Source: Methanoregula sp.
Lineage (GTDB): Archaea; Halobacteriota; Methanomicrobia; Methanomicrobiales; Methanospirillaceae
NCBI GenBank assembly: GCA_022710385.1
Contig: JAKLGZ010000008.1
Location: 1 to 32,613 of the forward strand
Reading direction: 5' to 3'
DNA: 32,613 bases
The notes beneath the pieces are model-generated. The model made no database searches, was not told the origin of the DNA, and saw only the letters and a program-made list of their open reading frames with translations. Below are positions 14,963 through 22,228 of the stretch, one piece after another. The first letter of the stretch is position 1; the number at the start of each line of letters is the position of its first letter. The position numbers and the translations under genes are program-made.

Positions 14963-17554
14963 TCAGGTCTTCCTGATTCTTGGTTCGGTGATCTTGTAGA
15001 TCTCGAACCATCCAACGGTGAGCATCCCCCCGAGGATACAAAGGAGGAGGAATCCAGGAGAGACTGGTGCAAACTGGAACAGAGATCTTAGTCCAGGGAG
15101 GAACAAGACCGCGGCAAGGAAGAACACCGTTCCCGCGCTGACCAGCCAGAATGCCTTGTTGGGTTTTCTGGAAATGGATACGATACTCTCTGTCCAGGAA
15201 CGGTTGGTAAATATCAAAGCGATATTGGCAACCACGACCGTGACAAATGAGAGGGTGCGCAGCTCATCCGCTGAAAGTCCCCTCATCATTCCGTAGACAT
15301 ATATCGAGAATGCAATCCCGAGAACGACAAATCCCTGGATAAGTGCAATTGCCACCGTGCGGCGATCAAGGATATGCTCTTCCGGATCTCGTGGTGGCTG
15401 TCGCATGATGTCCGGCTCCTCTTGTTCGGCTTCAAACACGATCGAACAGGCAGGGTCGATGATCAGTTCAAGGAACACGATCTGGACAGGGAGGAGGATC
15501 AATGGCCATCCGAAAAGGACCGGAATCAGTGACAGCCCTGCAATGGGGACATGGACGGAGATGATATATGCCATCGCCTTCTTCAGATTCGCATAGATCC
15601 TCCTCCCCATTCGTATCCCTGCAACAATCGATGCAAAATTATCATCCAGGAGTACCAGCGAAGAAGCTTCCCTGGCTACATCGGTCCCTCTCCCTCCCAT
15701 CGCAATGCCGATATGGGCAGCCTTCAATGCCGGGGCATCATTCACTCCATCCCCGGTCATGGCAACGATCTCACCGCCGGCCTTTAATGACTCAACGATC
15801 TGGAGTTTCTGATCAGGAACCACCCGCGCAAAGACAGAGGTGGACTGGATCTTCGCATCTCTCTCATTTGCCGGTAATGCCGCAAGTTCAGAGCCGGTGA
15901 GCACCATCTCACTATCCGAAAGCCTAATCTGCCGGGCAATGTTCTGAGCCGTGGCAGGGTAATCACCAGTAATCATAACAACCCTGATACCTGCGGTTCT
16001 GCATTCGTGTATTGCCGCTGCTGCATCTGGCCGCACGGGATCGGCAAATCCGATCATGCCGAGGTAAGTGAAGGGGAATGCGTGCTGGCCATCGGGCAGT
16101 TGTCCCGGCTGAAAATGGGATTTTGCGACTGCCAGGACGCGAAGTCCCTGCGCTGCAAGATCCACAACCTGGGTAGTCAGTGCCGAGCTCACCCTGTCTC
16201 CCAGATGGCAGAGATCGAAGATCGCTTCAGGTGCACCTTTCGCAGCGATGATGTATTCATTCCCCTTTCTTGACCGCCACACATTGGACATTGCCAGGAG
16301 CTCGCGGGAGAGCGGGTATTCGAGCAGGAGTTCCCAGTCATCATGAAGATGCTCGGTAAAAGATCGATCGTCAGTCCCGGTCTTCAACAGTGCCTGCTCC
16401 ATCGGATCGAAGGGATCTTTCTTGCAGGAGAGGATCGCATACTCGAGGAGCTCATGGAACGGTTCCGGCAGCGGATTGCCGGCCTCGGCAAGGCAGTCAA
16501 AAGAAGAACCGGCCACAACACACTCTGCAACGGTCATTCGGTTCACGGTAAGAGTACCGGTTTTATCGGTGCAGAGCACCGTTGTTGCGCCGAGGGCTTC
16601 GAGTGCAGGAACATGCCGGGAAAGGACGTTAATCTTTGAAAGCCTCCAGGCACCAAGGGCAAGAAAAACCGTCAGGACAACGGGAAATTCCTCCGGGAGG
16701 ATAGCCATGGCAAGGGTGATTCCCGCAAGGAGCCCGTGGAGCCAGTCCCCCCGTGTCAAGCCATAGACGATAACGACGATAAGGAACAGGAACAGGCCGA
16801 TGAAGGCAATGCTCCTGACGATATGTGCTGTCTCGGAATGGAGCCTGGTCTCTTCCTGATTGACGGTCTGCAGTGCCTTTCCAATCTCTCCCATCCGTGT
16901 GTGCATTCCTGTTGATACCACCTCTGCAACACCCTGTCCCTGGACGACGAGAGTTCCAGAGTACAGCCACGGCTGGTCATCCCCTCCCGGTCTGCGCTCA
17001 CCGGTTGTGCCTTCCGCAGGGAGTTTCCGTACGGGGACCGATTCTCCGGTGAGGAGGGATTCATCCACTGAAAGGTTAGTGGATGCAAGGAGAAGGGAGT
17101 CTGCGGCGATACGGTCTCCCTCGCTCGTAAAAAGGAGATCGCCCCGGACTACGTCCCGTCCGGCAATCCTCACCAGCTGCCCATCCCTGATGACCAGTGC
17201 CCTGGGGCTGGATAGGTTCCTCAGTGCCTCAAGGGCACGTTCGGTCTTCCGTTCCTGGTAGACCGTGATGCATATGATAACCAGGACAAATGAGAGGAGG
17301 AGGGCACCTTCCTCTATGTCACCGAGGATAAAATAGACGGAGCCTGCTCCCACGAGCAGGAGGAACATGGGCTCCCGGATGACATCGAGAATGATGCCGA
17401 TTATTCCGCGGGTCTCGCGTGAAGGGAGTTCGTTCGGACCATCACTGAGTAACCGCAGCTGAGCTTCTTCGGACGATAATCCGGTAAATCGAGCAAGGTC
17501 AAGGGGGGGCATGCAGCAATTCGATACTTCATACGATAAGTTGGCCTGACCCAT
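14963..17554 (-). CDS. P-type cation-transporting ATPase (P2 type)
   Basis: An 863-residue pump with all core P-type ATPase parts: actuator motif TGES at 169-172, phosphorylated Asp D330 in CTDKTGTLT, nucleotide-domain KGAPE, hinge TGDGVNDAP, and about ten membrane helices. Helix M4 carries PEEFP (287-291) rather than the PEGLP of classic Ca2+ pumps, and M6 reads FLELIIDPACSIVFE. These resemble a prokaryotic group annotated as calcium or general cation pumps; the ion is not settled. There is no N-terminal heavy-metal domain. It is a single gene convergent with the PPK2 operon. ATG 17554 is used; a second ATG at 17512 would still leave the full first domain. Confidence 0.9.
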   Translation of the reverse strand: MGQANLSYEVSNCCMPPLDLARFTGLSSEEAQLRLLSDGPNELPSRETRGIIGIILDVIREPMFLLLVGAGSVYFILGDIEEGALLLSFVLVIICITVYQERKTERALEALRNLSSPRALVIRDGQLVRIAGRDVVRGDLLFTSEGDRIAADSLLLASTNLSVDESLLTGESVPVRKLPAEGTTGERRPGGDDQPWLYSGTLVVQGQGVAEVVSTGMHTRMGEIGKALQTVNQEETRLHSETAHIVRSIAFIGLFLFLIVVIVYGLTRGDWLHGLLAGITLAMAILPEEFPVVLTVFLALGAWRLSKINVLSRHVPALEALGATTVLCTDKTGTLTVNRMTVAECVVAGSSFDCLAEAGNPLPEPFHELLEYAILSCKKDPFDPMEQALLKTGTDDRSFTEHLHDDWELLLEYPLSRELLAMSNVWRSRKGNEYIIAAKGAPEAIFDLCHLGDRVSSALTTQVVDLAAQGLRVLAVAKSHFQPGQLPDGQHAFPFTYLGMIGFADPVRPDAAAAIHECRTAGIRVVMITGDYPATAQNIARQIRLSDSEMVLTGSELAALPANERDAKIQSTSVFARVVPDQKLQIVESLKAGGEIVAMTGDGVNDAPALKAAHIGIAMGGRGTDVAREASSLVLLDDNFASIVAGIRMGRRIYANLKKAMAYIISVHVPIAGLSLIPVLFGWPLILLPVQIVFLELIIDPACSIVFEAEQEEPDIMRQPPRDPEEHILDRRTVAIALIQGFVVLGIAFSIYVYGMMRGLSADELRTLSFVTVVVANIALIFTNRSWTESIVSISRKPNKAFWLVSAGTVFFLAAVLFLPGLRSLFQFAPVSPGFLLLCILGGMLTVGWFEIYKITEPRIRKT

Positions 17555-17674
17555 AGGTTTTACCCTGCGCTGAAATCATGACAGGCGTGCCCGGTGTATT
17601 TCTCCTCCCCTGTCAGTGTCAACAGGGTATTGAAAAAAATAACATGATTCCTTTGAGGGCCACAAGCATAAAAG

Positions 17675-17699
17675 ATGAAAATGCCGGAGGCATTTTCAT
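17675..17699. terminator. Perfect 11-bp hairpin, probable terminator or processing site
   Basis: ATGAAAATGCC (17675-17685) pairs perfectly with GGCATTTTCAT (17689-17699) around a three-base loop. It lies between two minus-strand genes, about 75 bases past the stop of the PEP-mutase family gene and 120 bases before the P-type ATPase start. On the minus strand it is followed by CTTTTATG, a weak U-tract. Confidence 0.55.
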
Positions 17700-17749
17700 A
17701 TAAAAAAGAATCCGGGGTCTTTTCCCCATTCGGTTCAGGGATTGTCAAG

Positions 17750-17765
17750 GGAGCTCCAGAGCTCC
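17750..17765 (-). terminator. Short inverted repeat after the PEP-mutase family gene
   Basis: GGAGCTC and GAGCTCC separated by two bases, seven bases past the stop codon. A second small stem (GGGG/CCCC) lies at 17714-17726, so three hairpins follow this gene. Confidence 0.35.
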
Positions 17766-17772
17766 AACCCCA

Positions 17773-18645
17773 TCACTCCATTCCTGAATAGTAGAACTTC
17801 TCGGCCTCCCTGATCTCCTGAAGACCAACCAGTCGGTTAAACTCATCGAAGAGGATCATGCGATCGGTCAATCCTGCAGAAGATCCGCTCCCGGATATCT
17901 CGGTGAACAGTTCCCGGACCGCCTTTGCTATCACATAGGTGCATGAAGTGGCATCGGCGACGACTGCATACCCGATATCCTCCAGCTCCTTCGCAGGAAG
18001 ATACGGTGATTTACCCCCGGGAAGGTTGTTGGCAAAGACAGGCCCTTTAACTTCAGCACATATCCTCCGCATCTGTTCTACCGATTCGGGGGCCTCGACA
18101 AACAGAAGATCAGCACCTGCATCATGGTAGCGGTTAGCCCGCTGAATCGCCTCATCAATTCCTTCGATTGCGATTGCATCCGTCCGTGCCATGATCACGA
18201 GATCGGGATCTTTTCTGGTAGCGACTGCAGCACGTATCTTTGCCACCATCTCCCTCTCCGGAATCACCCGTTTTTCATCCATGTGACCACACCGTTTGGG
18301 AAAAACCTGGTCTTCGATGAAAATACCCGCCACTCCTGCTTTCTCATATTGTTCTATGGTCCTGATGACATTCGTCACGTTCCCGTATCCGGTATCCCCG
18401 TCTGCGAAGACCGGGATGGTGACAGCATCGACGATCCGGGATGCACAACTGACCATCTCGGATAACGACATCAGGGATACGTCAGGTTTTCCGAGATAGG
18501 CAGCCGAGTTTGCATACCCTGCCGAAAAAACGGCTTTAATTCCTGCCTGTTCGGCTATCCTCGCGCAGAGAGGGTCATGAACGACAGGAATGACGAGAAT
18601 TTCAGGAGCATGGATAAGGGTTCTCAGGAGTGTGGTCTTCCTCAT
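17773..18645 (-). CDS. Isocitrate lyase / PEP mutase family enzyme
   Basis: A 290-residue single-domain TIM-barrel enzyme of the isocitrate lyase/PEP mutase superfamily. The catalytic loop is KRCGH (about residues 115-119), the Mg2+-binding segment is FADGDTGYGN, and IFIEDQ and MARTDA are also conserved. The KRCGH form is typical of 2-methylisocitrate lyase and carboxy-PEP mutase-like members; this family also includes oxaloacetate decarboxylases and C-C lyases of unknown substrate. No methylcitrate cycle or phosphonate genes are nearby, so the substrate is left open. The start is ATG 18645, with AGGGAT about eight bases upstream and a good N-terminus; an upstream in-frame GTG at 18675 is less likely. 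Cytosolic. Confidence 0.87.
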   Translation of the reverse strand: MRKTTLLRTLIHAPEILVIPVVHDPLCARIAEQAGIKAVFSAGYANSAAYLGKPDVSLMSLSEMVSCASRIVDAVTIPVFADGDTGYGNVTNVIRTIEQYEKAGVAGIFIEDQVFPKRCGHMDEKRVIPEREMVAKIRAAVATRKDPDLVIMARTDAIAIEGIDEAIQRANRYHDAGADLLFVEAPESVEQMRRICAEVKGPVFANNLPGGKSPYLPAKELEDIGYAVVADATSCTYVIAKAVRELFTEISGSGSSAGLTDRMILFDEFNRLVGLQEIREAEKFYYSGME

Positions 18646-18788
18646 GGCAATATCCCTGATCAGCATCAGGGCCACGGCATATGTACGTTTCGAAAAAGAG
18701 AGAAACTGGGAATGACCCTTCTGCAGCCAGGAAGCACGGAGGAATATCTTTATCGGGATGAAAAAGGGGTTCTGGAATCCTTCGCTTC

Positions 18789-19193
18789 TTATACCAGCCG
18801 GTCACCGGCATGTTCGCCGGGCATGCATTCGTAGATCTCTGTGATCCTCATCACAAGGAGCGATCGGCAGACAAGCCCTGGCTTTGCCTTTGCCACTTCC
18901 CGGCGCATCGTCTCATACTCGTCTCCCGCAGTCTTTATCATCACATCCCCTTTGATCTTGTAACATCCCTTTATTCCGGGGCCCCAGACATAGAGACATG
19001 CCCTTGGATTCTCCATGATATTCCTGATCGTTGTCTTCATGAACTGGTTCCCTATCCAGATCGTAGCAGGATCGCGGGGGAAGACAGCGCCCATGGGTGC
19101 TACATTCGGTTCGCCATCCCTCGATGCGGTTGCCAGCGGGAAAATTTTGCATGATCTGAAGGCTTCCATGATATCGGGTGTCATCTGTACCAT
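18789..19193 (-). CDS. Small PPOX-fold flavin/F420-type protein
   Basis: A 134-residue member of the pyridoxamine 5'-phosphate oxidase-like superfamily. It has the characteristic IFPLATASRDGEPNVAPMGAVF strand pair, then DPATIWIGNQFMKTTIRNIMENPRACLYVW, where the cofactor phosphate contacts lie. In methanogens this fold is used with FMN, FAD or F420. The start is ATG 19193 or the ATG three codons later (19184); the frame is open up to 19472, but the extra 90 residues are Arg/Ser-rich and lack family resemblance. No clear ribosome-binding site is seen. It differs from the other PPOX-fold protein at 4513-4992 and is not a recent copy. Reaction unknown. Confidence 0.83.
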   Translation of the reverse strand: MVQMTPDIMEAFRSCKIFPLATASRDGEPNVAPMGAVFPRDPATIWIGNQFMKTTIRNIMENPRACLYVWGPGIKGCYKIKGDVMIKTAGDEYETMRREVAKAKPGLVCRSLLVMRITEIYECMPGEHAGDRLV

Positions 19194-19449
19194 GGGTATT
19201 TTGTCTGTCGAGGAGCCCGATAAAATGAGCGAAATGGCTGGCGTATCCACGGCACTCATCCAGCGGGATTTCCCGTCGGGGATACTAGGACGGATGCGGA
19301 AGAGAGTTTGCATCCAGGATTCAGTCCTTTTTATCGGGTCATCATCCCGGGATCGGGAAAATCTGAAAACAGGGAAAGGCATCGTAGTTTTAATCGGTTC
19401 AGACATATGATGTATACTCACAGCCAGAATGCGATGGAAATAATTCCTT

Positions 19450-20259
19450 ATGGATCCTAATCCCGATACCAATTACCCCCCCCTCCTGGAATTCAGGAAT
19501 GTCACCATTATCAAAGGGGGGAAATCAGTGCTCGACAATATCTCGGTAACCCTTCACCAGGGTGAGCATATTGCCATCCTCGGTCCGAACGGTGCGGGAA
19601 AGTCCTCATTCATCAAGACCATCAACAGGGAGTACTACCCGGCGGTGCAGGATGAGAACGGCCTGATATTCCGGATGCGGGGTCGCGATGTCTGGAACGT
19701 CTGGGATTTAAGAGCACTGTTCGGGATCGTGTCAAATGACCTGTTGTTCACTTTTACACGGGATATTTCCGGGCGCGAGGTGGTATTATCCGGGTTCTTT
19801 TCGAGTATAGGACTCTTCCGGCATGAAGTAACGGCAAGCATGGAGGAGAAGACCGATGAGATCCTCGAGTTCCTTGAAATAGACCACCTGCAGCAACGGC
19901 CGATGACCTCGCTCTCCTCCGGTGAAGCCCGTCGGTTTCTTATCGGCAGAGCCCTCGTCCATGATCCAAGGACCCTCATTTTTGATGAGCCCACCAACAG
20001 CCTCGATCTCCATTCACTGCATACGTTCCGTTCGATGCTGAGAAAGATTGCGCAATCCGGCACCGGGATCATCCTCGTGACCCATAACCTCCATGATATA
20101 ATCCCTGAAATCAGACGGGTGATTCTGATGAAGGATGGCAGGTTCTGGAAGGATGGGCTGAAAACCAGGATTCTCACTGATGAGAATCTGACGGAGCTGT
20201 TCAGGGTTCCCCTCCATGTGCTGAAGGAAGGAGGATACTTCTACGCGATGGGATACTGA
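19450..20259 (+). CDS. Stand-alone ABC ATPase (COG1119/ModF-like)
   Basis: A 269-residue single nucleotide-binding domain. Walker A is GPNGAGKSS (about 44-52), the signature is LSSGEARRF, Walker B is TLIFDEPTNSLD, and the switch histidine is in ILVTHNLHDI. It resembles the COG1119 group (E. coli ModF, yeast-like repressors), which often lack a cognate permease; none is adjacent here. All catalytic residues are present, so it should hydrolyse ATP. It may serve a permease elsewhere or have a non-transport role. The start ATG 19450 has only a weak upstream purine stretch. It is divergent from the PPOX gene and convergent with the radical SAM gene. Confidence 0.85.
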   Translation: MDPNPDTNYPPLLEFRNVTIIKGGKSVLDNISVTLHQGEHIAILGPNGAGKSSFIKTINREYYPAVQDENGLIFRMRGRDVWNVWDLRALFGIVSNDLLFTFTRDISGREVVLSGFFSSIGLFRHEVTASMEEKTDEILEFLEIDHLQQRPMTSLSSGEARRFLIGRALVHDPRTLIFDEPTNSLDLHSLHTFRSMLRKIAQSGTGIILVTHNLHDIIPEIRRVILMKDGRFWKDGLKTRILTDENLTELFRVPLHVLKEGGYFYAMGY

Positions 20260-20281
20260 TCCTTATTCCCCCTCCTCTCCC
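20260..20281 (+). terminator. Pyrimidine-rich end of the ABC ATPase gene
   Basis: The sequence after the stop is strongly C/T-rich (CTTATTCCCCCTCCTCTCCCC), with further T-runs at 20333-20337 and 20347-20353. Pyrimidine-rich tracts commonly end archaeal transcripts. Confidence 0.35.
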
Positions 20282-20512
20282 CTAATACACCTCCTCTGTT
20301 GTGGGAAGGCTCTGGTGCTTTTGAGACACCTCCTTTTTGAAATACCTCTTTCTTAATACACCCCCTGTTCGACAGTATTCTTTTGCACGATGCATCACCA
20401 ATGGTATCGCAATTATCCCAGCCCATTGTGGGACGTTCAGAAAAGAGAACCCATAGAGGCAGGAATACAAAATACTGGGAACCAGGTACCCCGGGATTTT
20501 TTTGCCGTGCAC
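20282..20512 (-). CDS. Doubtful 76-residue membrane protein after the radical SAM gene
   Basis: A GTG-started frame opening eight bases after the radical SAM stop on the same strand. The peptide is coherent: two short hydrophobic segments (GYLVPSILYSCLYGFSFL and WAGIIAIPLVM), then a basic tail with one cysteine region (KEYCRTGG) and a polar end. GAGGAT lies directly before the GTG, closer than usual for a ribosome-binding site. It contains two cysteines in all, one in the first hydrophobic segment. It could be a small membrane partner or a precursor peptide for the radical SAM enzyme, a remnant, or chance. No family match is known to me. Confidence 0.28.
   Translation of the reverse strand: MHGKKIPGYLVPSILYSCLYGFSFLNVPQWAGIIAIPLVMHRAKEYCRTGGVLRKRYFKKEVSQKHQSLPTTEEVY
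20283..20365. repeat. Degenerate short direct repeats
   Basis: TAATACACCTCC (20283-20294) and TAATACACCCCC (20354-20365) match at 11 of 12 bases, with a weaker copy GAGACACCTCC at 20323-20333. They lie in the convergent end of the ABC ATPase and radical SAM genes. Significance is unclear. Confidence 0.3.
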
Positions 20513-20520
20513 ATCCTCAT

Positions 20521-21681
20521 TTATGGCGATAGTACTTTATGCATCAGCGTCATTACCCCCGGCCTCTTTCGTGCACCCTGTTCTCTCTGGAATGATGAAA
20601 CCCCATCTAGGAATGAAGTACCCATCATCTCATCGTTGAGCCGTGTGCCTATCTCATTGAAAATCCGTGTATACGCCCTGCAATGGGGATCAACGCCTGC
20701 AATCTTCCCTCCCGTGGGGACGATAGCGTTATATGGGCATCCCCCGCGGCAGTAACGGAGGTGTTTGCACTCCTTGCACGCTTCATCCACGTACTCCTCA
20801 TACTGGTGCATTCTCTGCCACGGACCTGAACATGACAATTCCTCCATTGTTGGCGCATCCCGGACATGACCCATTACCCATTCCGGCATCCCGACAAACC
20901 GGTAACAGGGATAGATACTCCCGTCAGGGCCCACCGCAAATGTGTTTCCCGTGCAGTTCACGAACGTACAGACCGATCCCCTCCTTGTGAAAATACACCG
21001 GCAGAGATCATTGATGTTCATGATCTCGATCGAATCCAGATTATCCAGATATTTATCAAGGAGGAAGACGAGCAAATCGCCATAGTCATCCGGATCGAGT
21101 GCCCATTGTTCCGGATTTTTATCACGCAGCGAGGGAAGGGCCGGATGCAGTTTCAACCTGAAACGGTTCTCAAGGAAGAAGTTGAAAATTTCCTCACGAA
21201 ATCGGACGGAATAATTGGTAAAGGTACAGATGAAGCTGACCCGCAGGCCATGGGCTCTTGCGATCTCATACCCCCGCATCGTCTTTACAAAATAGCCTTC
21301 TCCCCTCTGGAGATCGTTTAATTCCTCCGGACCATCGATGCTGGTCCCCAGGGGGACCTGGTACTCTGCAAGTATAGCGGCAATTTCCGGGGTGAGGAGC
21401 CACAGGTTGGACTGCATCGCAAACTCGGGCTTGAGGTGGCTGAGCTCTCGGGAGATCATGGGAAGGGCCTGCCGGTAGAAATCGGCACCGGCCAGGAGGG
21501 GTTCGCCCCCGTGGAAGGTGAATGTGGCACGATCATTCCTGAACTCTTTCAGCCAGGTGACAACATCCCTGACGGTGTCGATACTCATTTTTGGTGATCC
21601 TGCATCAGAGCTCCAGCAGTAGCTGCAGTGTGCAGGACAACCCAGGGTCGGAATGAGCATCACATGGAACGGATTTTTCAT
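20521..21681 (-). CDS. SPASM-domain radical SAM enzyme, putative peptide maturase
   Basis: A 386-residue radical SAM protein. The SAM-cluster motif CxxxCxxC is C15-PAH-C19-SY-C22, early in the chain as expected. FHGGEPLL supplies the SAM-binding GGE motif. The C-terminal third is a SPASM domain with cysteines in VCTFVNC, GPDGSIYPCYRF, CKECKHLRYCRGGCPYNA and DPHCRAY, enough for two further Fe-S clusters. This layout is shared by anaerobic sulfatase maturases and peptide-modifying enzymes; it resembles the methanogen Mhun_1560-type family, a match made from memory. No sulfatase is nearby. ATG 21681 is chosen because it begins at the conserved KNPFHVMLIPT strand; upstream GTG codons are possible. 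Small candidate partners lie on both sides. Confidence 0.88.
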   Translation of the reverse strand: MKNPFHVMLIPTLGCPAHCSYCWSSDAGSPKMSIDTVRDVVTWLKEFRNDRATFTFHGGEPLLAGADFYRQALPMISRELSHLKPEFAMQSNLWLLTPEIAAILAEYQVPLGTSIDGPEELNDLQRGEGYFVKTMRGYEIARAHGLRVSFICTFTNYSVRFREEIFNFFLENRFRLKLHPALPSLRDKNPEQWALDPDDYGDLLVFLLDKYLDNLDSIEIMNINDLCRCIFTRRGSVCTFVNCTGNTFAVGPDGSIYPCYRFVGMPEWVMGHVRDAPTMEELSCSGPWQRMHQYEEYVDEACKECKHLRYCRGGCPYNAIVPTGGKIAGVDPHCRAYTRIFNEIGTRLNDEMMGTSFLDGVSSFQREQGARKRPGVMTLMHKVLSP

Positions 21682-21800
21682 GGCAGCGTACACCACTGTC
21701 CCTTTTCAAAGATGTTAACGGTTTTCTTCTTTCCCCCGTTCCCCTGAAAAAAGGTAATCAATGATCGCTTCGTGCAGAAAGAGGCCTCATCTGGAGGGAT

Positions 21801-21811
21801 AGTATTTTATT
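21801..21811 (+). promoter_or_regulatory. Possible TATA box for the 64-residue protein
   Basis: AGTATTTTATT, preceded by purine-rich GGAGGGAT, is centred about 28 bases before ATG 21834. That spacing fits a leaderless mRNA starting at the codon. The same GGAGGGAT could instead be a ribosome-binding site for an in-frame TTG at 21810. Confidence 0.4.
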
Positions 21812-21833
21812 GAACTCCGGTAATCGCTATCAT

Positions 21834-22028
21834 ATGAAAGACATCGTGGCAACCAGAAAAATGGAGAACGGGGTTGCAGTGTATTATCCCGAAGGGAACG
21901 ATACAAAACTGGAATCATTCAACTATTCAGAACTGATCGATCTGAAAATTAATGCCCTTGATCTCCTGGAAAATCCGAAGATGTACCAGGTGGACCCTCA
22001 AAAGCATAGGATTGTAATGAAAAAATAA
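21834..22028 (+). CDS. Small hypothetical protein upstream of RuBisCO
   Basis: A 64-residue protein I do not recognise. It is highly charged, without cysteine, tryptophan or hydrophobic segments. It opens with a strand-like MKDIVATRKMENGVAVYYP, then KLESFNYSELIDLKINALDLLENPKMY, probably one helix, and ends with a basic tail. Codon use fits the neighbours, so I believe it is real. ATG 21834 is chosen on the spacing to the TATA-like box; TTG 21810 in the same frame, adding eight residues, is the alternative. It is divergent from the radical SAM gene and 200 bases upstream of the RuBisCO gene, so it could be linked to either. Confidence 0.65.
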   Translation: MKDIVATRKMENGVAVYYPEGNDTKLESFNYSELIDLKINALDLLENPKMYQVDPQKHRIVMKK

Positions 22029-22228
22029 TCTCCTTCTCTTATTCCCACGCCGGATTGCACCGGCAGGACATCTGGATGAGCATCCTGGCCGTCTCATCAG
22101 GAATCGTTCTCCTGTAGTCTGCCAGGGTTTCTCTCCCTCAATTTGGAAGAGCTGCATCGGACCCGGTGAGGGACCAGAATTTCTGTGCAGACTTATCAGG
22201 TTTCAGATCCTTTTAGTAGTGAGATGCA

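Noticed and set aside
17560-17748. 62-codon frame between the P-type ATPase and PEP-mutase family genes
   Set aside because: It runs through the hairpins and has no ribosome-binding site or plausible protein character.
19194-19472. N-terminal extension of the small PPOX-fold protein
   Set aside because: The extra residues are Arg/Ser-rich and unlike the family, and the stretch carries the divergent promoters instead.
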